A DNA stretch of 11,994 nucleotides. It comes from an uncultured bacterium (GTDB lineage Bacteria; Planctomycetota; UBA1135; GCA-002686595). The stretch covers positions 1 to 11,994 of the forward strand of contig CADEGS010000137.1 of assembly GCA_902826945.1 (NCBI GenBank). Reading direction: 5' to 3'. The notes below the pieces were generated by a model that had not been told where the DNA came from, ran no database searches, and saw only the letters and a program-made list of their open reading frames with translations. Of this stretch, positions 5,659 to 11,994 are shown piece after piece. Position 1 is the first letter of the stretch; each line of letters opens with the position of its first letter. The translations under genes and the position numbers were made by a program.

Positions 5659-7992
5659 TCAGGAGTCCGGCAGCCAGCGCGTCTCGAGCGGTGCCAGGGG
5701 CTCCAACCCGCCGTGCGCGAAGGCGGCGAGGCGAGGGGCATGTGCACGCCGCGCGTCGGGGTTGTGCACGAGCAGGCCGCCCGCGAGGCGCGCGAGCTGG
5801 CAGCGCTCGTCCAGGTCGCGCGCGAGCGCCGGCGGCGGCGGGCCGTCGAGCGCGCCCGCGAGCCACGTGCGCAGCGCGGCCAGCACGAACAGGTTGCTGC
5901 CCTCGCCGCTCAGGACGAGCCCCGCGCCGAGCCGGCGCGCGGGAAAGGGGGCGCGCAGGCGCACGCCGCGCGCGGCGGCGAGCGCCTCGTCCTCGCGCCG
6001 CGCGGCGGCGGCGCCGGCGTCCTCCGCGGGCGCTCCGGTCGCCGGGACGAGCGCGATGCGGCGCACCAGGACGCCGAGCGAGCGCCTGTCGCGCGCGGGA
6101 TCGGGCCGATGCGTGCGGGACGCGACGACGACGCGCAGCACGTCGTCGCCTTCGAAGGCGGGGATCTCGAGCGCGAGCTCGTGCCGGCCCGGCCCGAAGG
6201 GCGCGCTCGCCCGCGCGCGCCCGCTCGCGTCGCGTGCCTCGAGCCGTGCGGGCGCAGAGCCCTCGGGCACGAACACGCTCGCGTAGAGGCGCAGCGCACC
6301 CGGCGCGGGGCGCGGCACGAGCAGGTGTGCCTCGCCGCCGGTCCAGCGCACCGGGACGAGCGCGCCGTCCTGCGGCCAGAGCGACGCGCCGTTCTCGAGG
6401 CCGAGCCAGCCCGGGCCGAGCCACGGCGCGGCCGGCGCTTCTCCCGCGACGACGCGCGCGGCGAGCGGCGCGTCGAGCTGGTAGCGCGGCGCCTCGGCGC
6501 GCGCGTCCGCGTCCAGCCACGAGCCGCTCGGCGTCCCCCCGCCCGCCCGCGTCCCCCCGCCGGCGCGCACGAGCACGCCGCCGGCGCGCACCCAGCTCTC
6601 GACCGCGGGCGGAAGCGTCTCCGCCGCGTCGCCCGCGCCCACTCCCGCGGTGAGGAGCAGCGCGGCGCACCCATCCAGCGCGCCGCAGGCGAGCTGACGC
6701 TCGTCGAGGCACTCGAGCGGCGCGACGCGCGCGAGCGCCGGCCAGCTCGCGGCGATCCCGTCCCACACGCCGAGCCCGGGCTCCAGCGCGAGGCAGCGCG
6801 TCGGGTAGTACGCCGCGAGCGGCGAGGGCTCGCGCGTGCGCCCCCACGCGCCCTCGAGCGCGGCCAGCGCCACGGCGCCGCTCTCGAGCTGCTCGGGGTA
6901 CTCGAAGAGCTCGAGCGCGCCCTGCGCCGCGTCGGCGAAGGCGCGCCGCGCCATCGCCTCGGGACCGAGCACGCGCGGCCCCTCGGTGGCGAAGGCCGCG
7001 CCGGCCGTGCGACAGAGCGACGCCAGGCGCGCGCCGAAGAGCTCCTCCATGCCCGACTGCGTCGAGCGCACGCACGCGCCGCGCGCGCCGGCGATCGCGG
7101 CCAGCGCGCCGAGGTCGCGCCCCAGGCGCACGTCCTCGCTGCAGTGGCCGACCTTGACCTCGAGCGGGCGGCCGGGGAAGCGCTCGGCCGCGAGCGCCAG
7201 CGCGCGCTCGGTCCACGCGCCGAGCGCTTCCTGATAGAACGCGATCGCGTCGTCGCGGTGGAGCGGGTGCGCCGGCGCGACGCCCTCGAAGCGCGGCCAG
7301 GGCGACCGCTCCAGCGCCTCGGGCGCGAGCTCCCAGCGCGCCGCGAGCGCCGCGCCCTCGCCGTGGCGCACACGCATCGCCGCGCGGAAGGCCGCCTCCG
7401 CCGCCGGCTCGCCGCACCAGAAGCCGGGGTGGTGGATCCCGGTCGGCGCGCCGCGCTCGCGCCGCAGGATCCAGTCGGCGACGCCGCTCGGGTAGCCGAG
7501 CTCGCCGTAGTCGGCGGGGAAGCCGACGACGACGCCGTCCGCGAGCGCGCCCAGCGCGTCGGCCGCGGCGGCGTAGAAGCGCTCGAGCGCGCGCGCCGTG
7601 CCGGGCGCGTGCAGGCTCGGGAAGGGGCTCGCGCAGCCGTGCTCGAGGCAGCGCATCGGCTCGAACGCCGGGCGCTCGTCCGTCTTCCAGCAGAAGCCCG
7701 GCGCGCGGAACCACGGCGGCGAGACGTGCAGCCACAGGTAGACCCAGTACGCGAGCCCCGCCGCGCGCGCGGCGCGCGCGTTGCCCGCGTGCAGGGCGAA
7801 GTCCCACGCGCCGGGCCGCGGCTCGACCACGGCCCAGCTCACGTAGTCCTCGACCGCCTCGAAGCCGCGCGCGCGCCAGCCGGGGAGGAACGAGCGCTCG
7901 ATCTCGGGGTCGGGCGGCGCGTCGCCGTGCCACGCGGCGCGCAGCGCGGCCACGCCGAGGTTGCCGGTGCGCAGGCGCGGTCCGCGGAGCAT
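5659..7992 (-). CDS. GH42/GH14-like TIM-barrel glycoside hydrolase (beta-galactosidase-like)
   Basis: A 777-residue protein from the ATG at 7992. The open frame continues upstream to 8982, but that part is antisense to the next gene and is rejected. Residues ~35-105 match the start of a GH-A clan barrel: GWRARGFEAVEDYVSWAVVE, PRPGAWDF, then AYWVYLWLHVSPPWFR. VVVGFPADYGELGYPSG (154-170) resembles both the GH42 acid/base strand and the GELRYPS motif of beta-amylases, so E164 is the likely general acid. The nucleophile or base candidate is E337 (FATEGPRV), less likely E286. Residues ~430-500 (LLLTAGVGAG, VESWVRAGGVLVRAGGG) look like the flavodoxin-like trimerisation domain of GH42 enzymes. The C-terminal part is beta-rich (LRLYASVFVPEG, FGPGRHELALEIPAFEGDD) and ends in LETRWLPDS. 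There is no signal peptide, so a cytoplasmic enzyme is expected. The substrate is not identifiable. No Shine-Dalgarno is visible. Confidence 0.8.
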   Translation of the reverse strand: MLRGPRLRTGNLGVAALRAAWHGDAPPDPEIERSFLPGWRARGFEAVEDYVSWAVVEPRPGAWDFALHAGNARAARAAGLAYWVYLWLHVSPPWFRAPGFCWKTDERPAFEPMRCLEHGCASPFPSLHAPGTARALERFYAAAADALGALADGVVVGFPADYGELGYPSGVADWILRRERGAPTGIHHPGFWCGEPAAEAAFRAAMRVRHGEGAALAARWELAPEALERSPWPRFEGVAPAHPLHRDDAIAFYQEALGAWTERALALAAERFPGRPLEVKVGHCSEDVRLGRDLGALAAIAGARGACVRSTQSGMEELFGARLASLCRTAGAAFATEGPRVLGPEAMARRAFADAAQGALELFEYPEQLESGAVALAALEGAWGRTREPSPLAAYYPTRCLALEPGLGVWDGIAASWPALARVAPLECLDERQLACGALDGCAALLLTAGVGAGDAAETLPPAVESWVRAGGVLVRAGGGTRAGGGTPSGSWLDADARAEAPRYQLDAPLAARVVAGEAPAAPWLGPGWLGLENGASLWPQDGALVPVRWTGGEAHLLVPRPAPGALRLYASVFVPEGSAPARLEARDASGRARASAPFGPGRHELALEIPAFEGDDVLRVVVASRTHRPDPARDRRSLGVLVRRIALVPATGAPAEDAGAAAARREDEALAAARGVRLRAPFPARRLGAGLVLSGEGSNLFVLAALRTWLAGALDGPPPPALARDLDERCQLARLAGGLLVHNPDARRAHAPRLAAFAHGGLEPLAPLETRWLPDS
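6557..6591. repeat. Short direct repeat inside the glycoside hydrolase gene
   Basis: CCGCCGGCGCGCAC occurs at 6557-6570 and again at 6578-6591, a 21-base period that preserves frame. Together with the adjoining sequence it encodes a Gly-rich run (VRAGGVLVRAGGGTRAGGGT) at the end of the flavodoxin-like domain. It probably arose by slippage and forms a flexible loop. Confidence 0.6.
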
Positions 7993-8094
7993 GGCGGGAC
8001 AGCGTATCCGGCGCGCGCGGCGAAGCGGCCACCGCTCCGCAGCGGAGGGTGTAGGCTTGGCGACCCCGCGAAACCCTCTCCCGCGCTCCACGCC
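7993..8094. promoter_or_regulatory. Divergent promoter region with a compact palindrome
   Basis: These 102 bases separate the starts of the glycoside hydrolase (minus) and the secreted repeat protein (plus), so they must carry both promoters. CTCCGC (8035-8040) and GCGGAG (8042-8047) form a 6-bp palindrome around one base, overlapping CCGCT/AGCGG at 8032-8045. This is a possible shared operator. I found no convincing -35/-10 pair or Shine-Dalgarno for either gene. Confidence 0.3.
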
Positions 8095-9870
8095 ATGGCA
8101 CGACCGCTCTCCTCCGTCGCGACGCTCCTCGTCGCGCTCCTCTCCTCCGTCCTGCACGCGCAGTGGTCCGGCGCGGCCACGAACCTCGCCCTGGCGGACG
8201 CCGCGGGCGAGCAGACGCAGTGCAAGGTCGTCGCGACCGACGACGGCGGCTGCTACGTGAGCTGGTTCGACAACCAGAGCGGCGGCTACGACGTGCGCCT
8301 GCAGCGCCTCGATGCGGACGGCGTCGAGCAGTGGGCGCACGGCGGCGTCCTGATCGCCGACCGCTCGTTCAGCTCGACGCAGGACTACGACCTCGACGTG
8401 GACGCGGCGGGGAACGCGCTGCTCGCGTTCCGCGACGACCGCATCACGGGCACCCAGATCACGGCGACGAAGGTGGACGCGAGCGGCGCGCAGGTCTGGG
8501 GCGCGACGGGCGTGCAGCTCACCGCCACGACGGCCTTCGTCGCCGCGCCCAAGGTCGCGGGCACGACCGACGGCGCGGTCGTCGTCGCCTGGACGCAGGA
8601 CGCGACCACGAAGGTCCAGGGCCTCGACGCGAGCGGCGCGACGGCCTGGGGGCCGGTGACCTTCACGCCCGGCGCCGGCAGCTACACGGCGAGCGACATG
8701 CACGACGCCGACGCCGGCAGCGTGATCGTCTCCTTCGTGCACCAGACCGGCGGCTTCGGCTCGCCGCGCCACATCCTGGCGCAGAAGCTCGACGCCGCGG
8801 GAGCGCTCCTGTGGGGCGCCGGGCACGTGGCGGTCTTCGACGGCGGCTCCATCCAGCTCGGCAACTTCCCGCCCTTCGTCCCCGACGGCGCGGGCGGCGC
8901 GGTCTTCAGCTGGTACTCCGTCTCGCCCTTGCAGTGCCGCGCGCAGCGCGTGCTCGCGAACGGCAGCGAGGCCTTCGCGCACGACGGCGTCGCGCTCTCG
9001 ACCGACGCGACGCGCGTGCGCGTCTCGCCCAGCGCGGGCTTCGCGCCGGCGACCGGCGAGGTGATCGCCTTCTGGACCGAGCAGAACGCGCTGCAGTCGA
9101 TGGACGGCGTGTACGGCCAGAAGCTCGACGCGAGCGGCGCGCGCCAGTGGGGCAGCGAGGGGCTCGCGCTCGTGCCGCTCGGCGCCGTCCAGCGCAGCTT
9201 CGTGCGCACGCTCGTGCGCGGCACGGGGGCTTACGTCTCGTGGATCGCGTCGCCGGCCTTCGGGCAGGACCAGGTCTTCGCCGCCCGCGTGGCCGGCGAC
9301 GGCTCCTCGCTCGTCGCTCCCTTCTCGATCGCGACGACGCTCTCGAGCAAGGGCCGCCTCGACGCGGCCTTCGGCGCGCAGGGCTTCGCGATCCAGGCCT
9401 GGGTGGACGGCCGCTCCGACGCCGGCGACGTCTACGTCCAGAACGTGCAGGTCGACGGCTCGCTCGGCAGCCTGGTCTGCTCGCCTGCGGACGCCGCGGC
9501 GCGCAACGCCGGCGCCAACCCCGCCGTCTACGCCGTCCAGAACCCGCCGATCCTCGGCGACACGCTGCTCGCCACGGTCGACGTCGCCGCCGCCGGCCAG
9601 GCCGCGTCCTTGCTCTTCGCCTTCGACACCGCCTTCGAGCTCACGCTCGCCGGCGGCCAGGTGCTCCTGTGCCTCGACCTCGGCGGCAGCGGCGAGCTCC
9701 TCACCGGCAGCGGCCTCCTGCCCGTCGCCTCGGGCGCCGTGGACTCCTACCAGGGCGCGGTCCCGCTCGACCTCTCCCTGTGCGGCTACGCGCTCTGCAC
9801 GCAGGCCATCCTCTTCGGCAGCCCGCCCTACGAGCTCTCGAACGCGCAGGACCTGACGGTCGGCGGCTGA
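8095..9870 (+). CDS. Secreted repeat protein with a distinctive C-terminal domain
   Basis: A 591-residue protein from the ATG at 8095; the open frame extends far upstream but is antisense there. Residues 1-22 are a Sec signal peptide (cleavage after SSVLHA). The body contains an irregular repeat of the form (L/V)DAxGxxxWGxxG: LDADGVEQWAHGG at 72, VDASGAQVWGATG at 127, LDASGATAWGP at 178, LDAAGALLWGAGH at 232, VLANGSEAFAHDG at 287 and LDASGARQWGSEG at 344. The repeats alternate with strands such as GAVVVAWTQD, VIVSFVH and AVFSWYS. This spacing of ~50 residues suggests a beta-propeller. Residues ~465-591 form a separate domain (NPAVYAVQNPPILGDTLLAT, AILFGSPPYELSNAQDLTVG). From memory, similar C-terminal domains recur in secreted proteins of some Planctomycetota, and I infer a sorting or surface-display role. 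No catalytic motif is seen. It is a single gene, convergent with the transketolase-like gene. Confidence 0.85.
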   Translation: MARPLSSVATLLVALLSSVLHAQWSGAATNLALADAAGEQTQCKVVATDDGGCYVSWFDNQSGGYDVRLQRLDADGVEQWAHGGVLIADRSFSSTQDYDLDVDAAGNALLAFRDDRITGTQITATKVDASGAQVWGATGVQLTATTAFVAAPKVAGTTDGAVVVAWTQDATTKVQGLDASGATAWGPVTFTPGAGSYTASDMHDADAGSVIVSFVHQTGGFGSPRHILAQKLDAAGALLWGAGHVAVFDGGSIQLGNFPPFVPDGAGGAVFSWYSVSPLQCRAQRVLANGSEAFAHDGVALSTDATRVRVSPSAGFAPATGEVIAFWTEQNALQSMDGVYGQKLDASGARQWGSEGLALVPLGAVQRSFVRTLVRGTGAYVSWIASPAFGQDQVFAARVAGDGSSLVAPFSIATTLSSKGRLDAAFGAQGFAIQAWVDGRSDAGDVYVQNVQVDGSLGSLVCSPADAAARNAGANPAVYAVQNPPILGDTLLATVDVAAAGQAASLLFAFDTAFELTLAGGQVLLCLDLGGSGELLTGSGLLPVASGAVDSYQGAVPLDLSLCGYALCTQAILFGSPPYELSNAQDLTVGG

Positions 9871-9882
9871 GCGCGGCCGCGC
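9871..9882. terminator. 12-bp palindrome between two convergent stop codons
   Basis: GCGCGGCCGCGC is a perfect palindrome filling most of the 19 bases between the stops of the secreted repeat protein and the transketolase-like gene. A small hairpin at this point could end transcription from both sides. It lacks T-runs and has a short stem, so this is a weak call. Confidence 0.25.
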
Positions 9883-9889
9883 GTCGCGG

Positions 9890-11994
9890 TCAAACGACGC
9901 GCAGCTCGGCCAGCCGCTCCGCGCGCGCCGCGGCGAAGCGCGCGATGCCCTGCCACAGGGAGTCCGGGTCGAGCCGCGCCTCGCGGCGGATCTCCTCGAC
10001 GCTGCCGCCGGTGCGCCAGCGGTCGTCCCAGTCGGGGCTCATCGCGAAGCGCTCGGCCGCCTTGTGCGGGAGCCAGTCGTGCATCAGGCGGCGCGCGCCG
10101 TTCGTGATCACGGTCGAGTCGAGCCAGTCGGCGCGCGGCAGCACGCGCTCGCGGTAGGCGGCGGGCTGGAGCTGGAAGAGCTCCCAGGAGCACGCCTGCA
10201 CGATCTTGACGTTCGGGCCCTCGCCGCGGCGCAGGCGCGGGAGCAACGTGTAGAGCGAGTCGGTGGTGCTCGTGCCCTGCACGATCAGCGTGCCCTCGGG
10301 GGCGCGCTTGGGGTCGTGCGGCTTCACGACGTAGGCGCCTTTCGCCGCCTCGCGCGCGTCGGGCACGCCGAGCGCCGCGCGGTCGGGGATCGAGACGGCG
10401 GGGCGCGTCAGGTGCAGCGCGACGATCGGCCGGTCGCTCGCGAGCGCGGCGGCGAGCAGCGGCGCGACCTCGTTGTGCTCCCAGGGCGCGACGTTGATCA
10501 CGTGGCCGTCGGGGAAGAGCTGCGTGACGCCCGGCGCGAAGATGCCGAAGTGCGTGCGGCTGTCCTCGGCGGTCTCGGGGCCGGAGTGCCCGACGACCCA
10601 GATCAGCTTGCCGACCTTCAGCGGGCAGTCCTGCGCGAGCTGGCTGAAGAGGCGGATCAGCCCGTACTTCAGGTACGAGAACGAGCCGTAGGTCGAGCAC
10701 GCGCCCCAGTAGCCGAGGAAGCTCTCCTCGGGCGTCTCCGAGAAGTTGACCGTCGCGAGCCCCACCGAGAGGCCGGAGTTCGTGAACTCGGTGATCTGCT
10801 GCGGCAGGAGCGAGCCGGTCGGGTTCTTCGTCCGCTCGTACCAGCCGAAGCCCCCGAATCCACCGGGGCCGCCCGTGCCCTTGCCGAAGCCCGAGATGTT
10901 CGTCGAGTCGGCCAGGTCGGCCGAGCAGGCGAGCACGAGCGGGCGGCCCATCGACTCGTGCGCGAGCGTGTTGACCCACGCGCCGAAGGTCGAGAAGGCC
11001 TGGCGGTTCGGCGCCTTCGTGCCGGGCGCGAGGAAGAGTTCTTCTGGGAGCTTGTCCACCGCCAGCCACGAGCGGTCCTCGGCCAGGTTCCGCTTCGGGC
11101 TCGCCAGGCGGAAGCCGCGCGGGCGCTCGGGCACCGACTCGCCGAGCTCGACCAGCGTGTCCGCGAGGTAGGCGACGAGCTCGGGGTCGTCGCGCAGCAC
11201 CGAGAAGACCGTGTCGAGCCAGCCGCGCGTCTGGTCGCGGCAGGCCTCCTCGCCGGGGTCGGTCGTGTCGCCGAAGCCCGCGAACGCGACGCCGTACTTC
11301 TGCTGGAAGTCCGCGCGCCCGCGCCAGAAGAGCTCGGAGTTGCGCTTGTGCGGCGTGCCGTGCGAGGCCGCGTCGAACTTGTGGTAGCCGCGCCCCTTGC
11401 GCGTCTTGACCCACACCACGCCCGGCCGCCCGCCGGGCGCCTCGTCGTGCACGATCGCGAGCAAGGCGCGCGTGATCGCGGCGTAGTCCTCGCCCTTCTC
11501 CGTGCCCGCGACGCGCCAGCCGTACGGCTCGAACCACTCGCGCGGCCCGCCGTGCACGACCTCGCTGTTCGCGAAGGCGTCGATGCCGTGGTCGTTCCAG
11601 TCGAAGAGGTAGATCAGGTTGTCGAGGCCCAGCCCCCAGGCCGAGTTCTTGACCTCGTGGTGCGCGCCCGCGGTGTGGCCGCCCTCGCCCTCCATCGCGA
11701 ACACGCGCACCTCGCCCGCGCCCGCGTGCTTGAGGGCCAGCGCCTCGCCCAGCGCGGCCGGCGCGCCGTGCCCCGAGGGCCCGGTGTTGAACTTGAAGAA
11801 GAGCGTCTTGCCCTCCATCTCCGCGTGCCCGGGCAGGCGGCCGTTGTGGCGCAGCCACAGCAGGTCGTCCTTCGTGAGCTGGCGCTCGTCGGCGTTCGGC
11901 ACGAGGTAGCGCGCCTCGCCCGTCTGCTCGTGCCGTAGCCGCAGCGCCTCGTTGTAGACGGCGAGCAGCGCGTACACGACCGGGCAGCAGTGCC
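9890..11994 (-). CDS. Transketolase-family thiamine-diphosphate enzyme, divergent (N-terminus cut by window edge)
   Basis: 700 residues are visible and the frame is still open at the right edge. The first residues, HCCPVVYALLAVYNEALR, match the transketolase segment (S)KGHxxPxxYAxL, so the GTG at 11977 is not the real start and roughly the first 50-70 residues are missing. Numbering from that GTG, the cofactor domain has NTGPSGHGAPAALGEALALK (64-83), then GEGGHTAGAHHEVKNSAWGL (97-116), and LDNLIYLFDWNDHGID ending at 133. The usual GDG is GEG here (E98), with N128 as the second metal ligand. The pyrimidine domain has ITEFTNSGLSVGLA; its E397 aligns with the catalytic glutamate that activates thiamine. 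GHSGPETAEDSRTHFGIF matches the transketolase GxEDGPTHQ region, but loosely. A C-terminal transketolase domain follows (TLIVQGTSTTDSLYTLLPRL). It is probably a cytosolic ketol-transfer or alpha-keto-acid enzyme, but the exact reaction is uncertain. No partner gene is visible. Confidence 0.85.
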   Translation of the reverse strand, partial: HCCPVVYALLAVYNEALRLRHEQTGEARYLVPNADERQLTKDDLLWLRHNGRLPGHAEMEGKTLFFKFNTGPSGHGAPAALGEALALKHAGAGEVRVFAMEGEGGHTAGAHHEVKNSAWGLGLDNLIYLFDWNDHGIDAFANSEVVHGGPREWFEPYGWRVAGTEKGEDYAAITRALLAIVHDEAPGGRPGVVWVKTRKGRGYHKFDAASHGTPHKRNSELFWRGRADFQQKYGVAFAGFGDTTDPGEEACRDQTRGWLDTVFSVLRDDPELVAYLADTLVELGESVPERPRGFRLASPKRNLAEDRSWLAVDKLPEELFLAPGTKAPNRQAFSTFGAWVNTLAHESMGRPLVLACSADLADSTNISGFGKGTGGPGGFGGFGWYERTKNPTGSLLPQQITEFTNSGLSVGLATVNFSETPEESFLGYWGACSTYGSFSYLKYGLIRLFSQLAQDCPLKVGKLIWVVGHSGPETAEDSRTHFGIFAPGVTQLFPDGHVINVAPWEHNEVAPLLAAALASDRPIVALHLTRPAVSIPDRAALGVPDAREAAKGAYVVKPHDPKRAPEGTLIVQGTSTTDSLYTLLPRLRRGEGPNVKIVQACSWELFQLQPAAYRERVLPRADWLDSTVITNGARRLMHDWLPHKAAERFAMSPDWDDRWRTGGSVEEIRREARLDPDSLWQGIARFAAARAERLAELRVV

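Noticed and set aside
5482..8094. Very long plus-strand open frame leading into the secreted repeat protein
   Set aside because: It is antisense to the LamG spacer and the glycoside hydrolase, is made of Arg/Ala/Gly-rich low-complexity sequence, and has no domain. Only the part from the ATG at 8095, which starts with a signal peptide, looks real.
7993..8982. Upstream extension of the glycoside hydrolase frame on the minus strand
   Set aside because: It overlaps the secreted repeat protein gene on the opposite strand and its residues are Arg/Val/Ala-biased with no fold pattern. The barrel begins soon after the ATG at 7992.
10064..11938. 624-residue plus-strand frame and a 676-residue alternative minus frame over the transketolase-like gene
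   Set aside because: Both are Arg/Ala/Val-rich shadows. The frame ending at 9890 carries all the transketolase motifs.
11975..11977. GTG as start codon of the transketolase-like gene
   Set aside because: The frame is open to the window edge and the residues before it (HCCPV) belong to the conserved transketolase segment, so the true start is outside the window.
1..11994. CRISPR arrays, tRNA/rRNA genes, insertion sequences, toxin-antitoxin or defence genes
   Set aside because: I looked for spaced repeats, terminal inverted repeats with a transposase, cloverleaf elements and small paired frames, and found none that hold up.

Overview
This is an 11,994-base window of very GC-rich bacterial DNA, roughly 75% G+C by hand sampling. 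It is densely coding, with no gene-free stretch longer than 197 bases. The organism is Gram-negative: it has an MltA-type lipoprotein transglycosylase and several signal-peptide proteins. The secreted proteins (a LamG-type lectin-fold protein and a repeat protein ending in a '...LSNAQDLTVGG' domain), the retropepsin-like protease and the many single-gene units resemble what I know of high-GC Planctomycetota. Myxococcota remain possible. No rRNA, tRNA, CRISPR array, transposase or phage gene was seen.

Layout. Bases 1-2140 (minus) hold a two-gene operon: a small ArsR-like winged-helix regulator whose stop codon overlaps (ATGA) the start of an exported protease with two retropepsin-like aspartic domains. 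The protease runs off the left edge. Bases 2237-3397 (minus) hold a lytic murein transglycosylase A lipoprotein (mltA). Bases 3586-4404 (plus) hold a class I SAM-dependent methyltransferase, divergent from mltA across a 188-base spacer rich in inverted repeats. Bases 4418-5461 (minus) hold a secreted LamG-domain protein in a lower-GC patch (about 63-68% in sampled lines). Bases 5659-7992 (minus) hold a large GH42/GH14-like TIM-barrel glycoside hydrolase without a signal peptide. Bases 8095-9870 (plus) hold a secreted repeat protein with a distinctive C-terminal domain. Bases 9890-11994 (minus) hold a transketolase-family thiamine-diphosphate enzyme whose N-terminus lies beyond the right edge.

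How the genes relate. Only the regulator and protease are clearly co-transcribed. The others are single units in convergent or divergent arrangement, and they do not form an obvious pathway. The loose theme is cell envelope and exported protein functions (protease, transglycosylase, LamG protein, repeat protein) beside carbohydrate metabolism (glycoside hydrolase, transketolase-like enzyme). I do not see a defence system or a biosynthetic cluster. The points most worth following are the transketolase-like enzyme with a GEG in place of the GDG cofactor motif, the C-terminal domain of the repeat protein, the regulator-protease coupling, and the compositionally distinct LamG gene. Two real genes cross the window edges, so their coordinates are partial. 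Several very long open frames here are antisense or frame-shifted shadows caused by the GC bias.
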